From an uncultured Bacteroides sp. (GTDB lineage Bacteria > Bacteroidota > Bacteroidia > Bacteroidales > Bacteroidaceae): a stretch of 64,000 bases of DNA. Shown here piece by piece: positions 26,042 through 35,008 of this stretch. The notes beneath the pieces were generated by a model that was not told the origin of the DNA, made no database searches, and saw only the letters and a program-made list of their open reading frames with translations. The translations under genes were made by a program, and so were the position numbers. The stretch lies in assembly GCA_949294185.1 (NCBI GenBank), contig CASFGA010000008.1, forward strand, positions 1 to 64,000, written 5' to 3'. Within the stretch, counting starts at the first letter, position 1, and each line of letters opens with the position of its first letter.

Positions 26042-26530
26042 TCATACAGGATTCACTTCCTCGTCTTCTGTATGGCATCCCTTGAAATACATTTCCTCGC
26101 GCGCCTTCTCTTCGGAGAAAGTGAAGTATGTGCATACGGCTTGGGTGCAGGTTTCGCCTTTCATGTTGGTGATGCAGGCGTCGACTGTCACAAGATTCCG
26201 GCGTTTTTCTCTTACGCGCGCCCGTATGATGATATGGTCGTCTGTGGTCATTACAGGCCTGAGGTAGCGGGTTTCCATCTTTGAAGTCACTCCGGCGGTC
26301 TGTAGTTTCAGCGCGATGGCCCATGCACAAATCTCGTCGAGCAATACGGCCTGTATGCCTCCATGCAGTGTATCCTTCCATCCCTGATATTGGGGCTTGG
26401 GATGCCATATACTCACGATGTCTTCTCCGTCTTCATAAAATTCCATTTTCACGCCGGCTTCGTTTTCGGGTGCACAGCCGAAGCAGAAATAATCCTTTAT
26501 TCCCGTCCAGGGATTGACTATCTTTTTCAT
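26042..26530 (-). CDS. PaaI-type hotdog thioesterase
   Basis: A 162-residue single-domain hotdog protein. The HGGIQAVLLDEICAWA segment (near 56-71) is the central-helix motif of acyl-CoA thioesterases of the PaaI/YbgC group, in which the acidic residue activates water. Substrate unknown. It is 15 bases downstream of the Dabb gene, and the two form a small operon. The his promoter lies further downstream, so hisG is transcribed separately. Confidence 0.85.
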   Translation of the reverse strand: MKKIVNPWTGIKDYFCFGCAPENEAGVKMEFYEDGEDIVSIWHPKPQYQGWKDTLHGGIQAVLLDEICAWAIALKLQTAGVTSKMETRYLRPVMTTDDHIIIRARVREKRRNLVTVDACITNMKGETCTQAVCTYFTFSEEKAREEMYFKGCHTEDEEVNPV

Positions 26531-26545
26531 GGTTTTGCCGGGAGG

Positions 26546-26845
26546 TTAAAGTTCGTAGTCGGTGCAGGCGCGCCCGTCTTTTGCCTCTTTCAGGATGGAT
26601 GCTGCCGCAATATGGTCGGGATGAACGGCGTATGCCTTTACATCGTCCAGTGTATCGAATGTGCTGTCAAGACAAATGTCCCATTCCTCTTCAGGATTCA
26701 TGTTCAGCCCTACGTGTATGCTTTGTATGGAGCTTATCTTTTCGGGCAGAGCCTCAATGGCAGCCTTGAATCGGAGCATGACATCTGTCTTTTCTTGTGG
26801 GGTCAGGCTTTTTTTCAGTCTGAATAAAACAATGTGTTTGACCAT
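26546..26845 (-). CDS. Dabb-family (stress-responsive alpha/beta barrel) protein
   Basis: A 99-residue protein beginning MVKHIVLFRLKKSLTPQEK and ending with the YAVHPDHIAAASIL segment, the pattern of Dabb dimeric barrels. Members include plant olivetolic acid cyclase and many uncharacterised bacterial proteins. It may act as a small enzyme or ligand binder with the following thioesterase. A -7 box TATATTTG lies at 26892-26885 on its strand. Confidence 0.85.
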   Translation of the reverse strand: MVKHIVLFRLKKSLTPQEKTDVMLRFKAAIEALPEKISSIQSIHVGLNMNPEEEWDICLDSTFDTLDDVKAYAVHPDHIAAASILKEAKDGRACTDYEL

Positions 26846-26847
26846 GA

Positions 26848-26877
26848 TTGATTATTTTATTAATTGTCGTACTTTTG
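26848..26877 (+). promoter_or_regulatory. Promoter of udk-mltF
   Basis: TTG (26848-26850), 19 bases, then TACTTTTG (26870-26877), 40 bases before udk. It is divergent from the Dabb promoter element at 26885-26892, the two -7 boxes being only 7 bases apart. Confidence 0.6.
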
Positions 26878-26916
26878 TATATTGCAAATATATAACTAAT
26901 TATTGAAACAGCGGAT

Positions 26917-27528
26917 ATGATTATCATTGGAATTGCGGGAGGAACGGGCTCCGGGAAAACAACCGTGGTGAAACGGATAGTGGAAAGTTTGTCGGAGGAT
27001 GAAGTGGCGGTTCTTCCTTTAGACTCATATTATAAGGATAGCAGCCATGTTCCGGCAGAGCTTCGTCAGAACATTAACTTTGACCATCCGAACGCTTTCG
27101 ACTGGGATTTGCTGTCCGAACATGTGTCCATGCTTCGTGAGGGCAAGGCGATAGAGCAGCCTGTATATTCATTCCTTACGTGTACGCGCCAACCGGAGAC
27201 CATTCATATAGAGCCGCGCAAGGTTGTTATCATAGAAGGGATTCTGGCATTGAGCGACAGACAGCTGTGCGACCAGATGGATTTGCGCATTTTTGTAGAT
27301 GCAGATCCTGACGAGCGCCTTATCCGGGTTATCCAGCGTGATATGCAAGAGCGGGGAAGAACGGCTGAGGCTGTGATGGAGCGTTATGTAAAGGTGCTTA
27401 AGCCGATGCATATAGAGTTTATCGAGCCTGCCAAACGTATAGCTGACCTGATTGTCCCTCAGGGCGGACACAACAGCAAGGCCATAGAGATACTGCAAAT
27501 GTATATCGAAAAAATAGTCGGACGATGA
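26917..27528 (+). CDS. udk: Uridine kinase
   Basis: Udk phosphorylates uridine and cytidine in pyrimidine salvage. The 203-residue protein begins with the P-loop GGTGSGKT (8-15), followed by LDSYYKD, INFDHPNAFDWDLL and IIEGILAL, all typical of the uridine kinase family. Its last four bases overlap the start of mltF (ATGA), an unusual pairing of nucleotide salvage with a cell-wall lytic enzyme. Confidence 0.95.
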   Translation: MIIIGIAGGTGSGKTTVVKRIVESLSEDEVAVLPLDSYYKDSSHVPAELRQNINFDHPNAFDWDLLSEHVSMLREGKAIEQPVYSFLTCTRQPETIHIEPRKVVIIEGILALSDRQLCDQMDLRIFVDADPDERLIRVIQRDMQERGRTAEAVMERYVKVLKPMHIEFIEPAKRIADLIVPQGGHNSKAIEILQMYIEKIVGR

Positions 27529-28895
27529 AAAGATACGCTGCATTCTGTCTGAGTGTAATGTCTTGTCTGTTGTTTGCCTGTGGTGGAGGGAAGGAAGAGA
27601 AGGGTTCTGTTGACCTGCCGCAGATACAGGAACGGGGCGAGCTGGTGGCACTGACAGTCAACAGTTCGACTTCCTATTTTGACTATCGTGGCGAACCGAT
27701 GGGATTTCAGTATGAATTGGCGCAGCAGTTTGCGCGTTCGCAGGGACTTCGTCTGAGAATAAAGGTAGTGAAAGATGAAGAAGCTTTGGTCGACAGCCTG
27801 CTTGCGGGAGCGGGCGACCTGATTGCCTATAATCTTTCCCTTACCAGCCACAGGAAAGACGAGCTGCTGTATTGTGGAGAAGAGAACATAACCTATCAGG
27901 TCATCGTGCAGCGTCGGGGGAAGGAGGCGCTAAAGAATGTGACCCAACTTATTGGGAAAGAAGTTTATGTAAATCCGGGAAAGTATCTTGACCGTTTAAG
28001 AAACTTGAATGAAGAGTTGGGGGGAGGCATTCGGTTGAAGGTAATGTCGGTAGACAGTGTCTCGTCGGAAGACTTGATAGAGAGAGTGGCCGACGGTGAA
28101 ATAGACTACACCGTAGCCACGGATGAAATGGGACGGATAACCAAGACTTATCATCCGAATCTGGATATCGGCTTGCAGATAAGCTTTGACCAACGGGCTT
28201 CGTGGGCGGTGCGGAATACTTCTCCGCAACTGGCTGAGGCTGCCGACAAATGGCATAAGGAAAATATCAATTCGGACGAGTTCAAGGTCAGCGCAAGACG
28301 TTATTTTGAATTGAACAAGCGTGTGGCTCACGGATCAATACTGTCTGTAGAAAACGGGCGGATATCTTATTATGATGACCTGTTCAGAAAATATGCGAAA
28401 GAGATAGGGTGGGACTGGCGTCTGTTGGCCGCATTGGTTTATACGGAGTCTAATTTCAATCCGGATGTGGTTTCATGGGCGGGTGCCAAAGGTCTGATGC
28501 AGCTTATGCCGGTCACAGCGCGTGCTATGGGAGTCCCGCCGGGGAAAGAGAGTGATCCGGAAGAAAGCATCAAGGCGGGAGTTAAATATATCGCTGCCTT
28601 GCAAAAGATGTTTAGAGAGGTAAGCGACAAGAATGAACAGGACAAGTTTGTGCTGGCTGCCTACAATGCCGGAGCCGGACATGTGTTGGATGCAATGGCA
28701 TTGGCCAGGAAGTATGGGCGGAATCCTGATTTGTGGGAGCATCATGTCGCTCATTATCTTTTATTGAAGAGCAGCGAGAAGTATTATCAGGATCCCGTTT
28801 GCAGGAATGGCTACCTGCGCGGAACGGAAACATATAATTTTGTGAAGAATGTGATGGAGCGGGCTGCGATTTACAAGAAGAAGATAAAGTCTTGA
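27525..28895 (+). CDS. MltF-like membrane-bound lytic transglycosylase
   Basis: A 456-residue lipoprotein: the N-terminal signal ends at the lipobox LLFACGG, so it is probably anchored to the outer membrane facing the periplasm. Residues about 30-260 form a solute-binding (SBP_bac_3) domain. Residues about 285-430 form a transglycosylase SLT domain with catalytic Glu308 in YTESNFNP, followed by AKGLMQLMPVTARAMG and YNAGAGHV. It cleaves peptidoglycan glycan strands with anhydro-muropeptide release. MltF is the family model; the symbol is not assigned because of distance. Ends before a long terminator. Confidence 0.9.
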   Translation: MKRYAAFCLSVMSCLLFACGGGKEEKGSVDLPQIQERGELVALTVNSSTSYFDYRGEPMGFQYELAQQFARSQGLRLRIKVVKDEEALVDSLLAGAGDLIAYNLSLTSHRKDELLYCGEENITYQVIVQRRGKEALKNVTQLIGKEVYVNPGKYLDRLRNLNEELGGGIRLKVMSVDSVSSEDLIERVADGEIDYTVATDEMGRITKTYHPNLDIGLQISFDQRASWAVRNTSPQLAEAADKWHKENINSDEFKVSARRYFELNKRVAHGSILSVENGRISYYDDLFRKYAKEIGWDWRLLAALVYTESNFNPDVVSWAGAKGLMQLMPVTARAMGVPPGKESDPEESIKAGVKYIAALQKMFREVSDKNEQDKFVLAAYNAGAGHVLDAMALARKYGRNPDLWEHHVAHYLLLKSSEKYYQDPVCRNGYLRGTETYNFVKNVMERAAIYKKKIKS

Positions 28896-28922
28896 AGCGG
28901 CCGCGTCGTGCTTGCCGGAATA

Positions 28923-29000
28923 ATTTATGCACCTCATCCTGCAAAACATCTTTTTCAAAAGGGAAAAAAGATTGCGGGATAAGGTGCATAAAAGTTTTTT
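28923..29000. terminator. Terminator between mltF and the Crp/Fnr gene
   Basis: A long stem: TTTATGCACCT with AGGTGCATAAA and TCCTGCAA with TTGCGGGA, with an A-rich loop, followed by AGTTTTTT. It lies between convergent genes and probably serves the mltF transcript. Confidence 0.8.
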
Positions 29001-29013
29001 AAAGGACTGAACT

Positions 29014-29721
29014 TTATCCTATCTTGCTTATCTTTTTCAGTTTCTCTTCTTCTAAAAGCTTTATTTTGCGTCCGTCGATGATGATAAGCTTTTCGGCGGC
29101 GAAATTTGAAAGCGTACGGATGGCGTTTGAAGTGGTCATGTTCGACAGATGCGCCAAGTCTTCACGAGAAAGATAAATGCTTAAAGTGCATTGGTCTTCT
29201 TCTACGCCGTAGGTGTCTTTAAGAAACAGCAGGGATTCTGCCAGACGTCCGCGTATATGCTTTTGTGTAAGACTCACTGTACGCTCGTCGGCAATGCCCA
29301 GATCTTTGGAAAGCTGCCGGATGAAGAACATTGAAAGTTCCGGATTCTCTTGCAATAGCTTGACGATGACAGGCATAGGAATCAGGCAGACGGTGCATGG
29401 CTCAAATGCGGCAGCGGCAGTCACATAGTCTTCCTCTGCCAGATAGGCCCGATAAGCAAAATATTCTTGACTTTTGATGACCCGAATGATCTGGCTGCGG
29501 CCTCCGACCCCATCTTTGTAAATCTTCACTTTACCGTTTAGCAGGCACATCAGGTATTGGGGAGTCTCTCCCTCGTTATAGATGGTCTCATTTTTTTTAT
29601 ATTTCTGCACGATAAAATTCTGGGCGAGAAATTCTCGTTGTTCTTGGGTCAAGGGTTGCCACAAATCGGGAATACATTCGGCAACTTCAGCTTCTGTCAA
29701 TTCCTTTTTTACCATAGACAT
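29014..29721 (-). CDS. Crp/Fnr-family transcription regulator
   Basis: The 235-residue protein has an N-terminal cyclic-nucleotide-binding fold (YKKNETIYNEGETPQYLMCLLNGKVKIY, residues about 40-68) and a C-terminal winged helix with recognition region LSREDLAHLSNMTTSNAIRTLSNFAAEKLI (about 184-213). No cysteine cluster for an Fnr-type iron-sulfur site is apparent. The regulon is not visible from context, being flanked by a convergent mltF and a divergent DUF5686 gene. A -7 box TACCTTTG is at 29749-29742. Confidence 0.92.
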   Translation of the reverse strand: MSMVKKELTEAEVAECIPDLWQPLTQEQREFLAQNFIVQKYKKNETIYNEGETPQYLMCLLNGKVKIYKDGVGGRSQIIRVIKSQEYFAYRAYLAEEDYVTAAAAFEPCTVCLIPMPVIVKLLQENPELSMFFIRQLSKDLGIADERTVSLTQKHIRGRLAESLLFLKDTYGVEEDQCTLSIYLSREDLAHLSNMTTSNAIRTLSNFAAEKLIIIDGRKIKLLEEEKLKKISKIG

Positions 29722-29741
29722 TTAAAACATGTTATTCAGCA

Positions 29742-29749
29742 CAAAGGTA
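29742..29749 (-). promoter_or_regulatory. -7 box of the Crp/Fnr gene
   Basis: TACCTTTG on the minus strand, 21-28 bases ahead of the start codon. No obvious -33 TTTG. Confidence 0.45.
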
Positions 29750-29814
29750 AAAATAAAATAATTAATTTGTTCTTTTTTATTGATAAAAAAAGACTTTCCC
29801 AATAGCTTTTGTCT

Positions 29815-29822
29815 TATATTTG
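29815..29822 (+). promoter_or_regulatory. -7 box overlapping the apparent start of the DUF5686 ORF
   Basis: TATATTTG lies inside the longest possible ORF (ATG at 29809). Transcription should start near 29829, so the ATG at 29833 is the plausible start, with a nearly leaderless transcript. -33 element unclear. Confidence 0.5.
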
Positions 29823-29832
29823 TTGTCGACTT

Positions 29833-32031
29833 ATGTGTAAGACATATTGTTTATACGTTGTTTGTTGGACTGTTCTGTCGTTGTTCAGTTTGTATCCGGC
29901 TGTAGGAGAAGCTCGTAATGGTGTCACGTCTTTTCCAGAGAAGCCGTTTGTCTCTGATTCCATACTGGAATACATCTTCCATTCCGCACGTTTCTATTCG
30001 GAAGAAGTGAGAAGTTATAAGGGAGACCTCTATCTGAAAGGGATGTTGCAGGTGCATAAGCAGAACCGGATTATCAAGTATGTCCCGTCAATGTTCAGAT
30101 TTGAAAAGGGGGTGAAGAATTATCTGCATGAGTCTGTCAGTGAATTCCATTATACGGCTCCTGGCATTTACGACCGGAAGGTGAGGGCGGTATCGAGCAC
30201 ATTCCTCAGTAATAAAGGACAAGTTTTCGATGTACTCGATTACATGAAGTTTAATATTTATGCCCCGTCGGTTATGGGGAATAAGGTCTTGTCTCCGCTG
30301 AATGAGAAGTCGAGTGCCCACTATTATTATTTGCTTGATTCCATTATATCAAAGCCGGACGACAACTGGTATAAAATCCAGATTATTCCCCGTTATCACA
30401 GCACGCAGCTCTTGGAGGGATATTTGTGGATAGCGTCAAAAGACTGGACAATCCGCCAGATGGATGTAAAGGGAAAGTATGGCTTGATAACTTTCCGGCT
30501 GTTGATGCAGATGGGAGAAACTTCAGATACCAAATATCTTCCCACACAGCTTAGCTTGAATCTGGTCTTTAAATTTTTAAGGAACCATCTGGAGATGCAG
30601 TACACGGGATGGATGAAGTATAAGGAAATCGAATTGCGAAAACCTGGAGAGTATTTGCTGAGAAAGGAAGAGGTCAAGAAGAATTATAATCTGTCTGAAT
30701 CTTATACGTTGACTTGTGATACAAGCGGACTGGTCTCGGCGCGTGACTCGTTCGACCGTATTCGCCCGATACCTCTGAACGCATACGAAGATTCGCTTTA
30801 CCGGATGGCCGACGAGCGGCATCGGCAAAAGAGGGCTGCTGATACGCTGAAGGCCGGGATGACGAAACGGAAGAAGAATCTTGTCTTTTTGGGACAGTTG
30901 GGCGACGCGTTGATAAGCAGCTATGATATTGACATTTCCAAATTCGGGACAGTAAACTGCTCTCCGCTGATAAATCCTTTGTTGGTGAGTTACAGTCATC
31001 GTAATGGCATTTCATACCGTCAGGTCTTCAAGTACAACAAGCTTTTTCACGACGGGCGCCTGTTACGCATAGCTCCGCAGATAGGTTATAATTTTACGAA
31101 AAAGGAGTTTTATGTGAAGGCGGATATGGAATATGTCTATAATCCGCGTCGTCACGGTGCTTTTGAGTTGCATGTAGGAAACGGAAACCGTATATATAGC
31201 AGTGTCGTGCTTGACCAGTTGGCCGAGATTCCCGACAGTGCGTTTTCCTTTGACGGGTTGGAACTGGATTATTTCAAGGATATCTATATTGACTTCTCCC
31301 ATAATATAGAGATTGTAAACGGTCTGAATCTGTGGACGGGAGTTGCCGTTCACTGGCGTTATACTAAAAGCACACCGGAAGTAGAGGCCCGTGTCCGCTC
31401 AAGATATAACAGTTTTGCTCCTCGCATCCGTGTCCAGTGGACTCCGGGCATGTATTATTACATGAACGGACACCGTAAGATTAATGTCGGCTCTTATTTT
31501 CCGACCTTTACCGTAGATTATGAACGTGGCATTCGTTTCCTCAGTAATTCGGGAGAGTATGAGCGGATAGAATTTTCAGCTGAGCAAATGATCCGTTTGC
31601 GCAATGTGAGGACGATATCTTACCGGATAGGAGCCGGATTTTTCACGAATCACAACCGCTCTGACATGTATTTTGTAGATTATGTAAACTTTGCCAACCG
31701 TAATCTTCCACAAGGGTGGAATGATGATATTGGAGGGACTTTCCAGTTGTTGGACTCTCGCTGGTATAATGCTTCAACCCATTATATAAATGGGAATCTG
31801 ACATATGAAGCTCCTTTTGTCTTGCTCTATCCTGTTACTCGCTTGCTCTCTTTCATTCAGAAAGAACGCATTTATGCCGGTGTCTTGTTTGTTCCTCATC
31901 TGAATCCTTATATAGAGTTGGGATATGGATTCGGTACACATCTTTTTGACGCAGGAATCTTTGTCGGAAATGAAAAAGGTAAATTTACATCAGTTGGATG
32001 CAAATTTACCTTTGAATTGTTCAATAAATAG
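29833..32031 (+). CDS. DUF5686-family outer-membrane protein
   Basis: From the ATG at 29833 the protein has 732 residues and a signal peptide (CLYVVCWTVLSLFSLYPAVGEA). The middle region (YPSKDWTIRQMDVKG-like segments) and the beta-rich C-terminal half with repeated aromatic strands, closing with a terminal aromatic-containing strand FTFELFNK, look like a Bacteroidetes DUF5686 protein with a predicted outer-membrane barrel. Many members carry an N-terminal carboxypeptidase-like regulatory domain, which is not obvious here. Function unknown. It converges on lysA with seven bases between them. Confidence 0.7.
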   Translation: MCKTYCLYVVCWTVLSLFSLYPAVGEARNGVTSFPEKPFVSDSILEYIFHSARFYSEEVRSYKGDLYLKGMLQVHKQNRIIKYVPSMFRFEKGVKNYLHESVSEFHYTAPGIYDRKVRAVSSTFLSNKGQVFDVLDYMKFNIYAPSVMGNKVLSPLNEKSSAHYYYLLDSIISKPDDNWYKIQIIPRYHSTQLLEGYLWIASKDWTIRQMDVKGKYGLITFRLLMQMGETSDTKYLPTQLSLNLVFKFLRNHLEMQYTGWMKYKEIELRKPGEYLLRKEEVKKNYNLSESYTLTCDTSGLVSARDSFDRIRPIPLNAYEDSLYRMADERHRQKRAADTLKAGMTKRKKNLVFLGQLGDALISSYDIDISKFGTVNCSPLINPLLVSYSHRNGISYRQVFKYNKLFHDGRLLRIAPQIGYNFTKKEFYVKADMEYVYNPRRHGAFELHVGNGNRIYSSVVLDQLAEIPDSAFSFDGLELDYFKDIYIDFSHNIEIVNGLNLWTGVAVHWRYTKSTPEVEARVRSRYNSFAPRIRVQWTPGMYYYMNGHRKINVGSYFPTFTVDYERGIRFLSNSGEYERIEFSAEQMIRLRNVRTISYRIGAGFFTNHNRSDMYFVDYVNFANRNLPQGWNDDIGGTFQLLDSRWYNASTHYINGNLTYEAPFVLLYPVTRLLSFIQKERIYAGVLFVPHLNPYIELGYGFGTHLFDAGIFVGNEKGKFTSVGCKFTFELFNK

Positions 32032-32037
32032 AATCGC

Positions 32038-33198
32038 TTATACTAATTCGTCTGAAATATATCCTTCGGGAAGTTCTCTGCAATTGTATCCCGAAGCCAT
32101 AATCTCTCCGTAGGCACCGGCTGAGCGCAAAGCAATCAGATCACCGCGTCTGACTTTGTTCAGGTCTATGGCTTTTCCGAAAACATCGGAAGATTCGCAA
32201 ATCGGGCCTACCACATCATAAGTTTCCGGGCTTTCATCCGAAGTGATGTTTTCTATCTTGTGATAGGCTTGATACAGTGCCGGACGGATTAAGTCGGTCA
32301 TTCCGCCGTCGACGATAGCGAACTGTTTGTTTGTTCCTTGCTTTACATAGATGACTCTTGTGATGAGGCTGCCGCATTGTCCTACCACAGAGCGTCCCAG
32401 TTCGAAATGTAAAGTCTGTTGTGGGCGCAGGCGCAGGTGTTTGTGATAAGTCGCAAAATATTCTGCGAAGTTTGGCACCGGCTGTCGGTTGGGATGTGCA
32501 TAGTCAATGCCTAATCCTCCGCCTACATTGATGTGCTCCACAATGATTTGGCGGGCGAAGAGTTTCTCCTGCAAATCGTTTACCCGGTTGCAGAGAGCTA
32601 TGAAATCTCCCATATCCAATATCTGTGAGCCGATATGGAAATGCAGTCCCACAAACTTCACATTGTTCATCGCCAATGCCTGGTCTATCACTTTGTCCAT
32701 ATCCTTCATGCTGATGCCGAATTTGTTCTCGGCAAGTCCGGTTGTGATATTGGCATGCGTGTGGGCACCTACATCGGGATTGATGCGGAAAGCTATGCGG
32801 GCGATTTTTCCTTTAGCGGCAGCCAGTTCGTTGATGACTTCCAGCTCAGGGAGCGACTCTACGTTAAAGCAGAAAATGTCATAATCCAACCCCAGGTTGA
32901 TTTCCCAGTCTGTTTTCCCGACTCCGGCATAAACAATTTTGCTTGCCGGAAATCCGGCCTTGATTGCAGCTTTGATTTCTCCGCCGCTCACGCAGTCTGC
33001 CCCTAATCCGCTTTCACGAATGATGCTGAGTATTTTAGGATTGGCATTAGCCTTTATAGCATAATGCACGCAGAATTTGTTGTATTTCGCCGCTTCCGCC
33101 TTGATGACATCTAAGGTGTTGCGCAATAGAGTGGCGTCATAATAATAAAAAGGTGTTTTCAGACGTTGAAACTTGTCTGTAGGGAATGTTCCTTTCAT
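32038..33198 (-). CDS. lysA: Diaminopimelate decarboxylase
   Basis: LysA decarboxylates meso-diaminopimelate to lysine with PLP. The 386-residue fold-type III enzyme has the PLP lysine Lys49 in HYAIKANANP, the substrate block HFHIGSQI near 190, GGGLGIDY near 230, and CESSDVFG near 330 which closes the active site of the partner subunit. It follows lysC on the same strand after 83 bases containing a hairpin at 33219-33254, so the pair is probably one operon with possible unequal expression. Confidence 0.95.
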   Translation of the reverse strand: MKGTFPTDKFQRLKTPFYYYDATLLRNTLDVIKAEAAKYNKFCVHYAIKANANPKILSIIRESGLGADCVSGGEIKAAIKAGFPASKIVYAGVGKTDWEINLGLDYDIFCFNVESLPELEVINELAAAKGKIARIAFRINPDVGAHTHANITTGLAENKFGISMKDMDKVIDQALAMNNVKFVGLHFHIGSQILDMGDFIALCNRVNDLQEKLFARQIIVEHINVGGGLGIDYAHPNRQPVPNFAEYFATYHKHLRLRPQQTLHFELGRSVVGQCGSLITRVIYVKQGTNKQFAIVDGGMTDLIRPALYQAYHKIENITSDESPETYDVVGPICESSDVFGKAIDLNKVRRGDLIALRSAGAYGEIMASGYNCRELPEGYISDELV

Positions 33199-33218
33199 GA
33201 TGTGAAGTTATTGTTCTT

Positions 33219-33254
33219 ACAGGCAGACCTGTGTTTGTGTACGGATCTGCCTGT
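33219..33254 (-). other. Intercistronic hairpin between lysC and lysA
   Basis: ACAGGCAGA (33219-33227) pairs perfectly with TCTGCCTGT (33246-33254). No T-run follows on the minus strand, so it is more likely a stability or processing element than a terminator. Confidence 0.55.
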
Positions 33255-33281
33255 AAAGGAATATTTCAGCTTTGCCGGTAA

Positions 33282-34604
33282 TTACTTTTTGCCGTTGAAA
33301 AGGGCGTCGCTCAATCCTTGCAGTGCCTTTTTCTTGTCTGTTTCGCGAATCAGGAACGAGATGTTGTAGTTGCTTCCTCCGTATGCAATCATGCGTACAG
33401 GGATATCGCGCATGGCTTCAATGGCTTTAGCCTCGAATCCTACGTTTTCCCATTCCAGATCTCCTACTACACAGATGATGCACATGTCGTGGTCGACGGT
33501 GACTGTGCCATATTTTTTCAGGTCGTCCACGATTTCATTCAGGTGTTTGGTATTGTCTATTGACATCGAAACGCCTACTTCTGAAGTGCAGACCATGTCG
33601 ATGGCAGTCTGGTAGCTTTCGAAAATTTCGAATACTTTGCGTAAGAATCCGTGAGCCAGCAGCATGCGGCTTGACTTTATTTTGATGGCCGTAATATTGT
33701 CTTTTGCTGCCACGGCTTTAATTTTGCCTCTTTCCGTATCGTTTGATATGAGTGTGCCGGGAGCCGAAGGTTCCATCGTGTTCAGCAGGCGTACCGGGAT
33801 ATTGGCATATTTGGCCGGCTGAATGCAGGTCGGATGCAGGATTTTTGCACCGAAATAGGCCAGTTCGGCCGCTTCCTCGAAATGCAAGTGACGTACAGGA
33901 GAGGTTTTGTCCACCACTCGGGGATCGTTGTCATGCATGCCGTCAATGTCTGTCCATATCTGTATTTCGGAAGCATTGACTGCCGCGCCGATCAGCGAAG
34001 CTGTATAGTCACTTCCTCCGCGCTGCAAATTGTCGATTTCACCATAAGCGTTGCGGCAGATAAAGCCTTGAGTGATGTAGATTTCGTATCCGGGATTGGT
34101 TTCCAACTGGATGTTGAGCTTTTCACGGATATAGTTAAGATCCGGTTCGCCGTTCTTGTCCGTCCGCATAAACTCTAATGCCGGAATGAGGACTGCACTG
34201 ATTCCCTGTTCCTGCAGATAATTGGTTACCATATTGGTGGAGATGATTTCTCCCTGCGCTAAAATAACTTTTTCTTCGAACAGCGTAAAGATATCCTTGG
34301 TATAAGAACGGATATAGTCGAATACAGATTTTACAAATTCAAGTGTCTTCTGTTTGTATTCTTCCGTAGAATAAAGTTCATCAATGTGCTGCTTGTATTT
34401 GGCTTCCAGTTTATTGATGATTTCATTTGCACCATCAGAATTTTTCTTGTACAGATAATCCGATATTTCAACCAACGTATTGGTTGTGCCTGACATGGCA
34501 GAAAGGATGACAATCTTCTGTTCGCCGTCAGCAATCAATTTGGTTACATCTTTCATTCTTTGTGCAGAGCCTACAGATGTTCCTCCAAACTTTAAAACCT
34601 TCAT
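33282..34604 (-). CDS. lysC: Aspartate kinase (lysine pathway)
   Basis: Aspartokinase catalyses the first step of the aspartate family pathway. The 440-residue, monofunctional protein starts MKVLKFGGTSVGS, the nucleotide and aspartate binding motif, with GSDYTASLIGAAVNA near 210. Two ACT-type domains (from about 300) would bind feedback effectors. No homoserine dehydrogenase domain is attached. Pairing with lysA suggests a lysine- or diaminopimelate-directed isozyme. I see no lysine riboswitch in the 400 bases upstream. Confidence 0.92.
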   Translation of the reverse strand: MKVLKFGGTSVGSAQRMKDVTKLIADGEQKIVILSAMSGTTNTLVEISDYLYKKNSDGANEIINKLEAKYKQHIDELYSTEEYKQKTLEFVKSVFDYIRSYTKDIFTLFEEKVILAQGEIISTNMVTNYLQEQGISAVLIPALEFMRTDKNGEPDLNYIREKLNIQLETNPGYEIYITQGFICRNAYGEIDNLQRGGSDYTASLIGAAVNASEIQIWTDIDGMHDNDPRVVDKTSPVRHLHFEEAAELAYFGAKILHPTCIQPAKYANIPVRLLNTMEPSAPGTLISNDTERGKIKAVAAKDNITAIKIKSSRMLLAHGFLRKVFEIFESYQTAIDMVCTSEVGVSMSIDNTKHLNEIVDDLKKYGTVTVDHDMCIICVVGDLEWENVGFEAKAIEAMRDIPVRMIAYGGSNYNISFLIRETDKKKALQGLSDALFNGKK

Positions 34605-35008
34605 TTTACGTCTTGAATTTTAATTGTTCGTTAATCAGTTAATTTCCGGGGACAAATGTAATAATAAAATGCTGATTTTCGTCATTTCTGTCGAAAAATC
34701 GTAAAAGTCTCTTTTAAAAGTTGAATAGGCAGAGGGAAAGGCGTGGCTTTTGAAAGCAGAGCGGTTGCGTTTGATATGACGCGACAAATATTTTGTTATT
34801 TTGATTGTGGAATTTGGACAGCAGAATATTATATTCTGATATGCATGAAAATAAGAGAGAGTGACAGCTTCGGAAAGTGTGGATAAGATGCGTTGAAGAC
34901 GGGGATAGGACTTTCCTTGAAAACAAACGGCAGGGAAAAAGGAGTTGCCTTAATCCTTGCCGTCTGTTTGCTTGTGCAATATCTTTTTTATGAAGGTTGA
35001 AGAAGGTT
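34605..35008. other. Intergenic region between dnaA and lysC with one DnaA box
   Basis: About 400 AT-rich bases without a credible gene. It holds a -7 box for lysC (TACATTTG, minus strand, 34660-34653) and a perfect DnaA box (TGTGGATAA at 34879-34887). The rest shows nothing recognisable. Confidence 0.55.
34879..34887 (-). promoter_or_regulatory. DnaA box
   Basis: TTATCCACA on the minus strand, a perfect match to the DnaA consensus, about 120 bases beyond the dnaA stop. A single box can occur by chance but its place beside dnaA is notable. Confidence 0.5.

Noticed and set aside
34605..34900. Possible lysine riboswitch upstream of lysC
   Set aside because: No conserved L-box core or terminator arrangement is visible; only a -7 box and a DnaA box stand out.
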